52,290 nucleotides of DNA from contig NZ_JPME01000038.1 of assembly GCF_000732605.1 (NCBI RefSeq), positions 1 to 52,290 of the forward strand. The letters are read 5' to 3'. This DNA comes from Lacrimispora celerecrescens (lineage in GTDB: Bacteria; Bacillota; Clostridia; Lachnospirales; Lachnospiraceae). This document shows, one piece after another, positions 14,371 to 23,608 of the stretch (position 1 is its first letter; the number at the start of each line of letters is the position of its first letter). Under the pieces are notes generated by a model that was not told where the DNA came from, made no database searches, and saw nothing but the letters and a program-made list of their open reading frames with translations. Position numbers and translations under genes: made by a program.

Positions 14371-15072
14371 TTATAATATATTCCCATCAACAGATATGGT
14401 AACTACGTCACATGGAATTTCTTTTCCGCTGTCCGCAAGGGCTCTTAAGGCCGCATGTTCCAGACCACCGCAGCATGGTACCTCCATTCGGACGACCGTA
14501 ATGCTTTGAATGGCGTTGTTCTTTATAATCTCCGTCAGCTTCTCACTGTAATCTACCTGGTCCAGCTTCGGACATCCAACAAGAACGACCTTTCCCTTTA
14601 AGAATTTCTGATGGAAATCTCCATATGCATAGGCACTGCAATCCGCAGCGATCAATAAATCCGCCTGTTCAAAATAAGGTGCTTTCACAGAAACCAGCTT
14701 GATCTGAACCGGCCACTGCCTTAACTGGGACTGGACAGAAGCCTCAGCCATTTCCTTTGTTTCGGCAGTACGTTCTATCTGCATAGCCCGGCTTCCTGGG
14801 CAGCCGCTAAAGGAAGCGTGTCCTTTTGCCTCAGCCTTTTTCTTGTTTAATTCCACTGCTGCTTCATCATAAGCGGCTGCTTCCCGCTCTATGAATGTAA
14901 TAGCTCCGGTAGGACATGTGGGAAGGCAGTCCCCTAATCCATCGCAGTAGTCATCCCGCATAAGCTCTGCTTTTCCATTTACCATTCCAATGGCTCCCTC
15001 ATGGCATGCTGCCGCACAAAGACCACAGCCATTGCATTTTTCTTTATCGATCTGAATAATTCTACGAACCAT
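14371..15072 (-). CDS. 4Fe-4S dicluster ferredoxin-type protein of the Hcp regulon
   Basis: In this 233-residue protein, residues about 1-60 form a bacterial ferredoxin domain with CNGCGLCAAACHEGAI and a second, variant cluster CDGLGDCLPTCPTGAI. A linker of about 70 residues follows, then a C-terminal half with SGCPGSRAM, AADCSAYAYGDFH, VGCPKLD and VPCCGGLEHAA, cysteines that could hold another cluster or a redox site. AGGAGG precedes the ATG. A copy of the hcp palindrome sits 32 bp above a TATGAT box upstream, so it is predicted to be co-regulated with hcp and may donate electrons to it. The C-terminal domain is not one I can name. Confidence 0.8.
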   Translation of the reverse strand: MVRRIIQIDKEKCNGCGLCAAACHEGAIGMVNGKAELMRDDYCDGLGDCLPTCPTGAITFIEREAAAYDEAAVELNKKKAEAKGHASFSGCPGSRAMQIERTAETKEMAEASVQSQLRQWPVQIKLVSVKAPYFEQADLLIAADCSAYAYGDFHQKFLKGKVVLVGCPKLDQVDYSEKLTEIIKNNAIQSITVVRMEVPCCGGLEHAALRALADSGKEIPCDVVTISVDGNIL

Positions 15073-15107
15073 TCCTTATATCCTCCTCATATTTGCTTTC
15101 TGAAGCT

Positions 15108-15149
15108 ATCATACTATGCTCTTTTGTTTCTGTCCGTTGTAATTACAAC
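15108..15149 (-). promoter_or_regulatory. Second Crp/Fnr-type operator with class II geometry
   Basis: The 14-bp perfect palindrome GTTGTAATTACAAC (15136-15149) shares its core with the hcp operator. On the minus strand TATGAT (15113-15108) is centred exactly 32 bp away, as at hcp. The ferredoxin-type gene starts 36 bp further on. Confidence 0.72.
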
Positions 15150-15231
15150 AAAAAATTCATAAAAAATTATGCTGTTTTACGGGTTTACCTCTTAACTTTT
15201 CACACATACTACTCCTTATCGGAGGTATCCC

Positions 15232-16227
15232 ATGTTCCCAGATAAGATATATTACGAACCAGAATCCCTTGAATATGAGCTGGGCCAGCGTCTAAAGGAA
15301 AAATACAGCACGATTCCATGGATTCCCATTAAAAGCCACAATAAAATAGACGAGCTGCGAACCCGCCCAAACAGTGATTTTCCGGCCATGAAGCACCATC
15401 TCATCATAGGGGTCCGTAAAACCCACAACTTCGTTCCCAATCACAAGGTATCGGACTTTCTTGTTCCTTATACCTCTTCCGGCTGCACCGCCATGTGCCA
15501 CTACTGCTATCTGGTATGCAACTACAACAAATGCGCTTATTTGCGTTTGTTTGTAAACCGGGAGCAGATGCTGAAAAAAATCATGGACCACGGAGCACGC
15601 TCTGAAAAAAATTATACCTATGAGATAGGAAGCAACAGTGATCTTGTTCTTGAAAATACCATAACCGGAAATCTGGCATGGACAATTGAAAATTTCAGTA
15701 AGAGCAACTATGGATTTCTCACCTTCCCAACGAAATTCAATAAGGTAGAACCCCTACTCGGCATCAGCCATGGAGGCCGTGTCATCATGCGGATGAGTGT
15801 CAACCCCCAGTCCATCATCACCCGGTTTGAACCGGGTACCTCCGGCTTAGATGCCAGAATTACCGCCTTAAACAGTATGTGTGACGCCGGATACCGGGTA
15901 GGACTTTTGATTGCTCCCATCATTATGACCGAAGACTGGAAAGACCTGTATTCTCAACTGATTGATACGCTCTCAGACCGACTTTCCAAAAAGGTAAGAG
16001 AACAAGCACCCATTGAAATCATTTTCATGACTTACAGCTATGTTCAAAACGCAATCAACACAGAGGCATTTCCTCAGGCAGAACGCCTTTATGACAAAGA
16101 ACTCATGACCGGGCGGGGACGGGGAAAATACTGCTATCGTGATGATTTAAGAAGCAGTGGGGAACAGTTTTTAAGACAGCAAATCGAAGAAAAGCTAAGA
16201 GGGATGACGATTTTATATGTAGTTTAA
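15232..16227 (+). CDS. splB: Spore photoproduct lyase-like radical SAM protein
   Basis: The 331-residue protein aligns along its length with spore photoproduct lyase: SDFLVPYTSSGC, the radical SAM motif CTAMCHYC (C-x3-C-x2-C), a KCAYLRLFVN segment, RFEPGTSGLDARI and the C-terminal GRGRGKYCYR. SPL repairs UV-induced spore photoproduct during germination. Compared from memory with Bacillus SPL, the position of the H-atom donor Cys141 (FEAACTSD) reads YEIGSNSD here, and the second tyrosine of the YIRVY segment is Phe. It may therefore be a divergent SPL or a paralogue with another activity. TATCGGAGG-type ribosome binding site upstream; hairpin 16262-16290 downstream. Confidence 0.8.
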   Translation: MFPDKIYYEPESLEYELGQRLKEKYSTIPWIPIKSHNKIDELRTRPNSDFPAMKHHLIIGVRKTHNFVPNHKVSDFLVPYTSSGCTAMCHYCYLVCNYNKCAYLRLFVNREQMLKKIMDHGARSEKNYTYEIGSNSDLVLENTITGNLAWTIENFSKSNYGFLTFPTKFNKVEPLLGISHGGRVIMRMSVNPQSIITRFEPGTSGLDARITALNSMCDAGYRVGLLIAPIIMTEDWKDLYSQLIDTLSDRLSKKVREQAPIEIIFMTYSYVQNAINTEAFPQAERLYDKELMTGRGRGKYCYRDDLRSSGEQFLRQQIEEKLRGMTILYVV

Positions 16228-16261
16228 AAAAATACCCGGAGCATTTCAAGCTCTCTTAAAA

Positions 16262-16290
16262 TGGCCGCTTCCATAAGTTATGGGCGGCCA
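16262..16290 (+). terminator. Terminator-like hairpin after the splB-like gene
   Basis: tggccgc/gcggcca with an inner ccata/tatgg forms a stable stem, followed by aagttcttcc. It lies 35 bp after the stop. Confidence 0.6.
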
Positions 16291-16589
16291 AAGTTCTTCC
16301 TGTAAGCCTTGAGAATTGCCGCAGTAATTGCTGCGATTCTTGAAAAATCAAGATATACTATTATTTTTTTGTCCTTTTATGTCGAATATATAATTGTTAT
16401 ATAGGTAGTATAACAAGGTCATAAATCATGCTTAAAATACGAAAGGAGGATCTTTTCTTTTACCCGCATAAGACCATAAAATTTTACTGCATAACATGCA
16501 GTATATTTTTTAACTCATTTGCTGGTAAAATTTTCCGCTTTTTCCACAGAGCGGACCGATCATTAAATAAAAGGGAGTGTAATACAATT
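16291..16589 (+). promoter_or_regulatory. Leader region of the chemoreceptor gene, with internal terminator-like hairpin
   Basis: This 299-bp gap holds A/T-rich promoter-like sequence near 16380-16415. It also holds an AAAGGAGG at 16442-16449 with no start codon at usable distance. The perfect 7-bp hairpin tactgca/tgcagta (16485-16503) is followed by tattttttaac, and a ccgct/agcgg stem lies near 16531-16551. The arrangement resembles an attenuated leader, but I recognise no riboswitch family. Confidence 0.35.
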
Positions 16590-18863
16590 ATGAAGATATT
16601 GAAAAAGCTTAAGTTCAGCAATTTGAAACTTGCTGCAAAGACTTCCATTGCTATGGGAATCATTCTGGTCGCGAGCCTGATTTTGCTCATTACGATCTCT
16701 GCAATGCAGGCAAGTAAAGCAGTTTCAAAGGCAATCAACGGTGAATTTTCAGGAATATCCGCCCAGAATGGCCTCATGGTACAGGCCATCATCAACGATG
16801 CTTCTGGAACCGCTAAAAATTTGCAGGATTACTTATACCGTGCATACAACGATAAGAACGCTATCGGCGATTGGAAAAGCACCGTCCGTAAGAGCAGGGT
16901 ATACGATGTTGGACTTAAGGAAATTAATTATGCGATCGAGAATTATATCTTAAATTCTGCCTGGTCAACCGTGGACACCAATCCTGATATTTATGGGATC
17001 GGTGCATTTTTTGAGCCATTAGAATTTGATCCCGGTGTCAAGGATTACTCCCTCTATGTAGACAAAAAGGAGGCTGAAAATAAAACCGCTCAGTCTCTTG
17101 GAGCATACAGCGACTATTCCACAAAGGATTATTACCGTGTTGCCAAGGAAACAAAGGCTACTTATATCACCGATCCTTATTTTTACGACGGAATTATGAT
17201 GAGTACCATTGCTTTTCCTGTTATGAAAGGGGAAGACGTCATCGGAGTTATTCTGGCCGATATTAACGTTTCTAACTTTTCTAAGATAAAAACTACAGAT
17301 TCAAAATATCATACCATGTATGTTGATATCTACACGGAAGAAAACATGATTGTCTATGACAGCCAATCAAACGATAACATCGGCAGAAACCTAAGTGAGA
17401 TGATTTCTCCTTCCGATTATGCTAAAATTACAGCCCTGCAGCAGACTAAAGCTGAATTCCAGATTGATACTAAAAGATCCGACGGAACCATGGAATCCAG
17501 ATATTATTACCCGATTACCAGCGGATCACAGACCTGGTGGGCTGCCAGTAGTCTGGAAAAGAAAGATCTGACAAAGGATGTAGTAAAGATCATTGAAGTA
17601 ATGAATCTTCTTGCAGTCCTGGCACTGATCATAATTAATGCGGTTGTCATTGTTTTCTTAAAAAAGACTCTTCGCCCTATTGACGGTGTGATGTCCGCTG
17701 CAGCCAGCATCGCTTCCGGTGACTTGGATATCCAGCTGGAGGTTCAGTCCATGGATGAAATAGGTGTACTCTCCAGAACATTTATGGATATGGCGGAAAA
17801 CTTAAAATTCATCATCCAGGATATCAATGAGGTTCTGGGCGAAATGAGCAACGGCAACTTCAAGGCAACGTCCATTCATGAGGAAAAATACACCGGCGCC
17901 TACCAGTATATCCTGGAAGCAATGCGGAACATCCGCCTTACTTTAAGCGATACACTTTTAGAGATCGACCAGGCTTCCGAACAGGTTTCCACCGGGGCCT
18001 CCCAGGTATCTGACGCTTCCCAGGCTCTCAGCCAGGGAGCTACCGAACAGGCTTCTTCCATCGAAGAGCTGTCCGCAGCAATTAACGAGGTTTCAGAACG
18101 GGTAAAGGAAAATGCGTCCAACGCCTTAGAGGCAAATTCCCTGTCTATGGAAGCTTGCGAAGGCATGCTGGCAAGCGATCAGAAGATGAAGGATATGATT
18201 TCAGCAATGAATGAAATCTCAAGTACATCCAGTGAAATTAGCAAGATCATTAAAACCATTGACGATATCGCTTTCCAGACCAATATCTTGGCATTAAATG
18301 CGGCTGTAGAAGCTGCAAGAGCCGGTTCCGCCGGAAAGGGATTTGCGGTGGTAGCCGATGAAGTCCGCAATCTGGCCGGTAAATCTGCGGAAGCTGCTAA
18401 AAATACCACGGCTCTTATTGAAAATGCGATTACTGCCATTGGAAACGGAACAAAAATCGCAGGTGAAACGGCAGAAGCTCTGCGGCTTGTAGTTGAAAAA
18501 TCAAATATTTCTTCCGTCAGGGTCGCAGAAATTGCGGAAGCATCCGCCGCCCAGTCTGACGCATTGCTGCAGATTACAACCGGCATTGACCAGATATCCG
18601 CCGTTGTACAGACCACCTCCGCAACATCAGAGGAAAGTGCGGCAACTTCCGAAGAGCTGACCGCCCAGGCCTATAATCTTAAATCCCTGGTTGGAAAGTT
18701 TCAGTTGATGGATAAAGAACCTTTCACGACCAGCCAGCCACAAGAAGCATGGAAGGCTCCTGTTTCTTGGGAGGAGCCTGCTAATTGGGAAGAACCTGTT
18801 GATTGGGAAGAACCTGCTGATTGGGAGGATTCTTCCACAGAAGATACTTATGACAAATATTAA
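16590..18863 (+). CDS. Methyl-accepting chemotaxis protein, dCACHE sensor
   Basis: The start is the ATG at 16590 (AAAAGGGAG upstream); the 54 codons open before it lie in the leader. In this 757-residue protein, TM1 is at about 17-38, followed by an extracytoplasmic double-CACHE domain (about 45-330) with [32 protein letters not shown] and [15 protein letters not shown]2, HAMP ([14 protein letters not shown]) and a signalling domain follow, with the hairpin-tip motif [20 protein letters not shown]. The C-terminus is unusual: three WEEP units, WEDSSTED, then TYDKY as the last five residues. Double-CACHE domains bind small organic ligands; which one is not predictable here. The protein would feed a CheA/CheW array, absent from the window. 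Confidence 0.9.
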   Translation: MKILKKLKFSNLKLAAKTSIAMGIILVASLILLITISAMQASKAVSKAINGEFSGISAQNGLMVQAIINDASGTAKNLQDYLYRAYNDKNAIGDWKSTVRKSRVYDVGLKEINYAIENYILNSAWSTVDTNPDIYGIGAFFEPLEFDPGVKDYSLYVDKKEAENKTAQSLGAYSDYSTKDYYRVAKETKATYITDPYFYDGIMMSTIAFPVMKGEDVIGVILADINVSNFSKIKTTDSKYHTMYVDIYTEENMIVYDSQSNDNIGRNLSEMISPSDYAKITALQQTKAEFQIDTKRSDGTMESRYYYPITSGSQTWWAASSLEKKDLTKDVVKIIEVMNLLAVLALIIINAVVIVFLKKTLRPIDGVMSAAASIASGDLDIQLEVQSMDEIGVLSRTFMDMAENLKFIIQDINEVLGEMSNGNFKATSIHEEKYTGAYQYILEAMRNIRLTLSDTLLEIDQASEQVSTGASQVSDASQALSQGATEQASSIEELSAAINEVSERVKENASNALEANSLSMEACEGMLASDQKMKDMISAMNEISSTSSEISKIIKTIDDIAFQTNILALNAAVEAARAGSAGKGFAVVADEVRNLAGKSAEAAKNTTALIENAITAIGNGTKIAGETAEALRLVVEKSNISSVRVAEIAEASAAQSDALLQITTGIDQISAVVQTTSATSEESAATSEELTAQAYNLKSLVGKFQLMDKEPFTTSQPQEAWKAPVSWEEPANWEEPVDWEEPADWEDSSTEDTYDKY

Positions 18864-18899
18864 TAGTCTCAGGATTTCTGTCTACTGACAAATGCCTGC

Positions 18900-18935
18900 A
18901 AAAAGGCTGCGGATTTAAATATCCGCAGCCTTTTT
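18900..18935. terminator. Bidirectional terminator
   Basis: The 15-bp stem aaaaaggctgcggat/atccgcagccttttt with loop ttaaat separates the convergent chemoreceptor and glycerate kinase genes. The stop codon of the kinase (18915-18917) lies in the loop. Confidence 0.9.
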
Positions 18936-20072
18936 CTGTACTTCCATACCAGTCTTTATAAAACGGAACATCCGAAGAGCTCCCCGATAATATAAGTCTT
19001 CGGCATTTTCCAGTGCCGTATCCAGTTCCATGACCCCATTGACTGTTGTCATGATGGAACAGATCCCATAGTCAAAAATCTTCTCTGCCCCTTCTCCCAT
19101 AGCCCCAACCAGAGCAACAGCCGGAATCCCTCTGCTCTTACACCTCATTCCAACGCCCTGCATCACCTTTCCAAAACAGGACTGCCAGTCCGTACGCCCC
19201 TCTCCGGTCACAACCAGGGACACATCTTCCAGGCGGGAATCAAAATCTATTAAATCCAGAACCGTTTCAATTCCTGATTTTAAATCCGCATGTAGAAATA
19301 CAAGAAGTGCTGCGCCTAAGCCCCCGGCGGCTCCGGAACCAGGTATTTTATCGGGATCAATCCCCAATTCCCGTATCATCACATCCCGATAGTTTCGCAT
19401 TCCTTTTTCCAGTTCATCAAGGACCTGGGGCGAACCGCCCTTCTGCTCTCCAAAGGTATAAGTGGCGCCGTCTTTTCCACATAATGGATTATTAACATCA
19501 CACATGGCAGTCAGTTTCACCTGAGAAACTCTTGGGTGGAGGCCGGAAATATCTATATGTGCAACCTTTTCCAGATCCTTTCCCGTTCCTTCTAACTCTC
19601 TTCCCTCTGAATCCAGGAATTTTACTCCTAACGCCTTCATACATCCTATTCCGCCGTCATTAGTTGCCGAACCGCCGATTGCTATAGAAATATCGGTAAA
19701 GCCCCGGTCCAAAGCATCTTTGATCAGTTCCCCGGTTCCATAGGTTGTTGTGTTTCTTGGATCCCTTAAGTCTTTCGGGATCAGGGGAAGCCCAGAAGCC
19801 GCTGCCATCTCAAGAATGGCACGTTTCTCATCCAGTTTTCCATAATAAGCATTAACAGGAGTAAGAAGAGGCCCGCAGACAGTTAACGGAATTTTCTCTC
19901 CCTGAATGGCTGCGATCACTGCATCCGTGGTTCCCTCTCCCCCATCAGCCACGGGTATTCCGGTACATTCCCATTGGTCAAACACTTCTGCCGCAGCCTT
20001 TTTAAGCAGTTCTATGGTCTGTTCACTGGAAAGAGTCCCCTTAAACGAGTCAGATGCAAACAATAATTTCAT
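18915..20072 (-). CDS. glxK: Glycerate kinase (GarK/GlxK family)
   Basis: The start is the ATG at 20072, with GGGAGG 9 nt upstream. The 385-residue protein opens MKLLFASDSFKGTLSS and contains PVADGGEGTTDAVIAA, AIGGSATNDGGIGCMKALG, GSGAAGGLGAALLVFL and VTGEGRTDWQS. These are diagnostic of the type 1 glycerate kinase family that phosphorylates D-glycerate. It follows a GntP-type permease and a CdaR regulator on the same strand, the classical glycerate/glucarate utilisation cassette. The product feeds lower glycolysis. The family includes 2- and 3-phosphorylating members, which I cannot separate here. Confidence 0.92.
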   Translation of the reverse strand: MKLLFASDSFKGTLSSEQTIELLKKAAAEVFDQWECTGIPVADGGEGTTDAVIAAIQGEKIPLTVCGPLLTPVNAYYGKLDEKRAILEMAAASGLPLIPKDLRDPRNTTTYGTGELIKDALDRGFTDISIAIGGSATNDGGIGCMKALGVKFLDSEGRELEGTGKDLEKVAHIDISGLHPRVSQVKLTAMCDVNNPLCGKDGATYTFGEQKGGSPQVLDELEKGMRNYRDVMIRELGIDPDKIPGSGAAGGLGAALLVFLHADLKSGIETVLDLIDFDSRLEDVSLVVTGEGRTDWQSCFGKVMQGVGMRCKSRGIPAVALVGAMGEGAEKIFDYGICSIMTTVNGVMELDTALENAEDLYYRGALRMFRFIKTGMEVQKKAADI

Positions 20073-20121
20073 ATACAAAGTCCTCCCTAGACCAGTGAAT
20101 TTTAATCTTCATTTCTTTATA

Positions 20122-21513
20122 TCAATGCAGGATTAAAGACAAAATAAATATTTCCAGGATTCCTGCGATTCCCAAAATCAGTGTTGCTACCGTTTGAGTC
20201 TTATATCCTTTTTCCGGAGACATGGCTCCGAAATTCGTCACCACCCAGAAATAAGAATCGTTTGCGTGGGAAACGGTCATGGCTCCTGCGCCGATTGCCA
20301 TACAGGCAAGTGCTACACGTACAGGGCTTTCAAGACCCAGCATTGGAAGCAGCGGAGCTACAATTCCTGCGGTAGTGGTCAAAGACACCGTAGAGGAACC
20401 CTGAGCACTCTTTAAGATAGCGGCCAAGAAGAATGGGAAGAAAATGCCCATGGTGCTAAGTACGGAAGCATGATCCTTAATGTAGTTCACCATATCGGTG
20501 GAAGCAATTACCTTGCCCAGTACGCCGCCTGCAGCCGTTACAAACAAAATTGGTCCAACAGTCTTTAAAGTGTCATTGGTTATCTCATAAAATTCTTCCA
20601 TTTTGCCGGCTCCCTTTAACTGAAGGATTCCGCACACGGTACCTGCTGCCAGAGCTATGATAGGAGTACCTAAAAATTTAACTACATCAGCCCCAAAGCC
20701 CTGCATATTGGTCATTGCCACAACTGAGGAAAGAGCCATAAGAAGGATTGGAAGAATGATTGGAGCAAGGGCATTGAAACCGCCTGGAAGTTTCCCGTAT
20801 TCGGCAACCAGCTCATCATAGGTTTTTGCAATCTCGCCCATATCGGCTTCATCGTCGGCCCGTACTTTTCCGCCAATGTATTTTGCGTAGAAGAACCCGG
20901 CAATCAGAGGGAAGATGGAACATAATGCGCCCATTCCCATAACAAGAAGCAGATTTTCCCCAATGCCAAGAGTTGAAGCAGCCGCAATAGGGCCTGGCGT
21001 TGGAGGAATGAAAACGTGGGAAATATAAAGTCCGGAGGAAAGACCCACGGTCATTGCAACGGATGATGCGGCAGTCCTGTTTACCAGGGCTTTCCGGATC
21101 GGGTTTAAAATTACGAAACCGGAATCGCAGAATACTGGGATGGATACCACCCAGCCCATCATCTCGATTGCCAGGACCGGATTGTTTTTCCCAACAAGCC
21201 GGATCACCATATCAGCCAGCTTAAGGGCTGCCCCTGTTTTCTCCAATATGGTCCCGATCAGAGCTCCAAGAATGATAACAATACCGATGCTAGTGAACGT
21301 ACCGGAAAATCCGGCTCCTATTACATTCGCAAGCCCGCTCACCTTGGTCCCATCCTCCAATGTCTTATCCACCAGCGGAATTCCTGCAACAAGTCCCAGA
21401 AGCAGTGAGATGCTCATGATGGCAATAAACGGATGAATCTTAAACTTGGAGATTGAAATAATCATCAGGATAATTGCCAGTACAAAAATAAAAATCAGTG
21501 GTAAACCTGTCAT
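20122..21513 (-). CDS. GntP-family permease (gluconate/glycerate:H+ symporter)
   Basis: The start is the ATG at 21513, after GAAGGGGG. This 463-residue protein has about 12-14 hydrophobic segments and GntP-family motifs GFSGTFTSIGIVIILGALIG, GLYISHVFIPPTPGPIAAA, AAILKSAQGSSTVSLTT and VSHANDSYFWVV. The family imports gluconate and related sugar acids with protons. Co-location with glycerate kinase and CdaR makes glycerate the most likely substrate. It is 50 bp upstream of glxK and probably co-transcribed with it. Confidence 0.9.
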   Translation of the reverse strand: MTGLPLIFIFVLAIILMIISISKFKIHPFIAIMSISLLLGLVAGIPLVDKTLEDGTKVSGLANVIGAGFSGTFTSIGIVIILGALIGTILEKTGAALKLADMVIRLVGKNNPVLAIEMMGWVVSIPVFCDSGFVILNPIRKALVNRTAASSVAMTVGLSSGLYISHVFIPPTPGPIAAASTLGIGENLLLVMGMGALCSIFPLIAGFFYAKYIGGKVRADDEADMGEIAKTYDELVAEYGKLPGGFNALAPIILPILLMALSSVVAMTNMQGFGADVVKFLGTPIIALAAGTVCGILQLKGAGKMEEFYEITNDTLKTVGPILFVTAAGGVLGKVIASTDMVNYIKDHASVLSTMGIFFPFFLAAILKSAQGSSTVSLTTTAGIVAPLLPMLGLESPVRVALACMAIGAGAMTVSHANDSYFWVVTNFGAMSPEKGYKTQTVATLILGIAGILEIFILSLILH

Positions 21514-21633
21514 AAAATGACCCCCTTCCAAACAATACAAAAGTTTATACTGCTATCATAACACCACTGCGCCCCAGATTTCTAATGCCATGAGTATCAA
21601 TATAACCTTGTTTTTTGTATTGTCGATATAAAA

Positions 21634-22758
21634 CTAGTGTTCTTTTCTTAAAAAATTATAAAAGGTTTCCATAAAAAACCGGTCTGCTGATGATTCTATG
21701 GGATTGATATTTAAGGTATCCTTCACCTTATTATACCGGTATAAAAGCGTGTTCTTATGCACAAAAAGCTCTTTTGATGCCGATACCAGATTATAATTTG
21801 TCTTTATGAGAGCCCCTGCAATTTCCATGAATGTCTTTATAAATCCATCACTCAGCTCTCTTTCATAAACGTTGAACATCCATTGCAGCTCATTCATCGG
21901 CACGATGGAACGCACATAATTTCCTGTATAATCATAAAAGAAAGCGGCAGAGCCGGAATCCGCATTTTCTTCCAGCCACTTGCAGTGCCGATAGGCATTA
22001 TAATACTGGGTAAAGCTTCCCTGAAATGTACCAATGTAGAATTTACAGTTCTTCTCCTGCTCCCGAAGCCATTTTAAGGCAGTGCTTAAATATTCTGCAA
22101 TAATGTATTTGTAATCGGCAAATAATTTTCGTTCTTGATCCGGCATCGTTTTAAATATGAGGATATGGCTGCTGTCAAGGACTAGGCTGATATCCTCTGT
22201 CCCGTGCCTGGGGCTGTTCTTGATCATGTCCAGAAACGGCTCCGGCTTAATGTCATCCAGCTTACACAAGATGGGGATTCTTACGATGTTCTCCGAATAA
22301 TTAAGCTTCTTTGCTACACTCCGAAGTTCCCCTGGATCCGGATATTCCACATGGATCAAAAGGTTTGTGAAATGCTCCTTCCGATTCCTTCTGCGTCTCA
22401 GTTCCTCCTGCTGCTTCTCGTATTTCAGCATGGCTTCGATGGCCATCTTAGTGATTAGGGCGACGGGCTTTATCTCTCCCGGATTTCCAGTGATTCCTAC
22501 CACTCCTTCCCGTCTGCCGTCGATGTTAATGACCATGTTGATCCCAGGCTTTACTCCCGGATAATCCTCCTCTGTGGAAGTGACCACGATATCCTCGCTT
22601 CCGGTTACAATATAATAGGCAACCTCATGAAACGTCCCCACCCGCTTTGGATCCCGGCTGGCGATGATGACCCCCTGCTCATTCATTATGTTGATATTGT
22701 ATTCTGTATATTGTGTGATCTGTTCGATGAATTTTTTAGCCAATTCTGTTTCTATCAT
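21634..22758 (-). CDS. cdaR: CdaR-family sugar diacid regulator
   Basis: The start is the second ATG (22758), six bases below GGGAGG; the first ATG at 22764 abuts the site. Residues about 5-135 form the sugar-diacid recognition domain (ASRDPKRVGTFHEVAYYI, GINMVINIDGRREGVVGITG). A central region follows, and the C-terminus has the PucR/CdaR-type HTH (NYNLVSASKELFVHKNTLLYRYNKV). CdaR proteins activate glucarate/galactarate/glycerate genes on binding the sugar acid. Here the targets are presumably the permease and kinase immediately downstream. I found no clear operator in the 120 bp between cdaR and the permease. Confidence 0.9.
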   Translation of the reverse strand: MIETELAKKFIEQITQYTEYNINIMNEQGVIIASRDPKRVGTFHEVAYYIVTGSEDIVVTSTEEDYPGVKPGINMVINIDGRREGVVGITGNPGEIKPVALITKMAIEAMLKYEKQQEELRRRRNRKEHFTNLLIHVEYPDPGELRSVAKKLNYSENIVRIPILCKLDDIKPEPFLDMIKNSPRHGTEDISLVLDSSHILIFKTMPDQERKLFADYKYIIAEYLSTALKWLREQEKNCKFYIGTFQGSFTQYYNAYRHCKWLEENADSGSAAFFYDYTGNYVRSIVPMNELQWMFNVYERELSDGFIKTFMEIAGALIKTNYNLVSASKELFVHKNTLLYRYNKVKDTLNINPIESSADRFFMETFYNFLRKEH

Positions 22759-22940
22759 CTGCATCCTCCCGAAGCTTAAACTTTAAACAGCTTACCATAC
22801 TTTGCTTTTTCCTTCAATAGCAGTGGATTTATCCTTTTTCTTACTATATTCATTTTACTTTTTTTAAAATTTGTGGTAAATTATTTTTTATCATAACATT
22901 TTTTATTTATTCTATACGACGGTTAAAAAAGGAGATTTTT

Positions 22941-23324
22941 ATGTTACAAGATGATTTTATCATGCGTATGATTCATGAAATGGTAACGACTTTACTGAAA
23001 CTTATTTTTCATATTGAATTAGGGGAAAATGAAGAACAGAATTTTAAAGACCAAGAGACAGCATCAAATTATCTTGAGCTTTTAGCTCTCATCCAGGCTG
23101 GTGAGATTAATGAGGCAGAAAATAAATTATTGGATGAGCTGGATTCCGACGATATGGAGCATTTTAAAATGGCGCTCATGTTTTATTATCATTTAAATGA
23201 GATTGATTTTAACTTTCTTGAAGAACATAATTATTCCAAAAACGAAATTACAGACGGTTTAAGATACGTATCATCAGTTTATGGCTATGACAGCATGGCA
23301 GAAGCTCTTCTGGGCAGAGGTTAA
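22941..23324 (+). CDS. DUF6483-like small helical protein
   Basis: This 127-residue acidic protein has no membrane segment, signal or cysteine motif. It begins MLQDDFIMRMIHEMVTTLLKLIF, continues with a predicted helical repeat-like region (LLALIQAGEINEAENKLLDEL) and ends SMAEALLGRG. The pattern agrees with DUF6483, a family of unknown function common in Lachnospiraceae. AAAAAGGAG precedes the ATG. It stands alone, convergent with the DUF1858-lon operon and separated by a strong terminator. Confidence 0.7.
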   Translation: MLQDDFIMRMIHEMVTTLLKLIFHIELGENEEQNFKDQETASNYLELLALIQAGEINEAENKLLDELDSDDMEHFKMALMFYYHLNEIDFNFLEEHNYSKNEITDGLRYVSSVYGYDSMAEALLGRG

Positions 23325-23351
23325 TTGATCAGCCATATTACATTCATTAAA

Positions 23352-23389
23352 AAAAGGAAGGCATCTTCAACTGAAGACGCCTTCCTTTT
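23352..23389. terminator. Bidirectional terminator
   Basis: aaaaggaaggc/gccttcctttt, with an inner tcttca/tgaaga, forms a long, nearly perfect hairpin between two convergent genes, with A and T tracts at its ends. Confidence 0.88.
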
Positions 23390-23404
23390 AAATTAATAAG
23401 ACCA

Positions 23405-23608
23405 TTACTCTGCCATATGCTTATTTAACTTGTCGATCAGTTCCTGTGCCGGAACGCCATGGACCATGCAGGCCTCTTCCACAGTCTCCGCAGCAGATGC
23501 GGGACAGCCCAGGCAATGCATTCCCATTTCAAAAAAGAAATGTGCGGTGGTACGGTCTGCTTCCAAAACCTCTCCGATTAAAGTATCCTTTGTCACTGTC
23601 ATATTCAT
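23405..23608 (-). CDS. DUF1858-domain protein, second paralogue
   Basis: This 67-residue single-domain protein has [11 protein letters not shown] at 28-38 and EEACMVHGVPAQELIDKLN at the C-terminus. It is a clear paralogue of the hcp-linked gene at 11302, but the first cysteine of that signature is Met28 here, leaving the C32/C35 pair. Its ATG directly abuts the TAA of lon (no intergenic base), so its translation is coupled to lon. The partner is unknown; context suggests protein quality control or redox stress rather than Hcp. Confidence 0.88.
   Translation of the reverse strand: MNMTVTKDTLIGEVLEADRTTAHFFFEMGMHCLGCPASAAETVEEACMVHGVPAQELIDKLNKHMAE

Noticed and set aside
15108-15231. Fnr-type activation of the plus-strand splB-like gene by the second palindrome
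   Set aside because: No -10-like hexamer lies 32 bp to the right of the palindrome, in contrast to the minus-strand arrangement.
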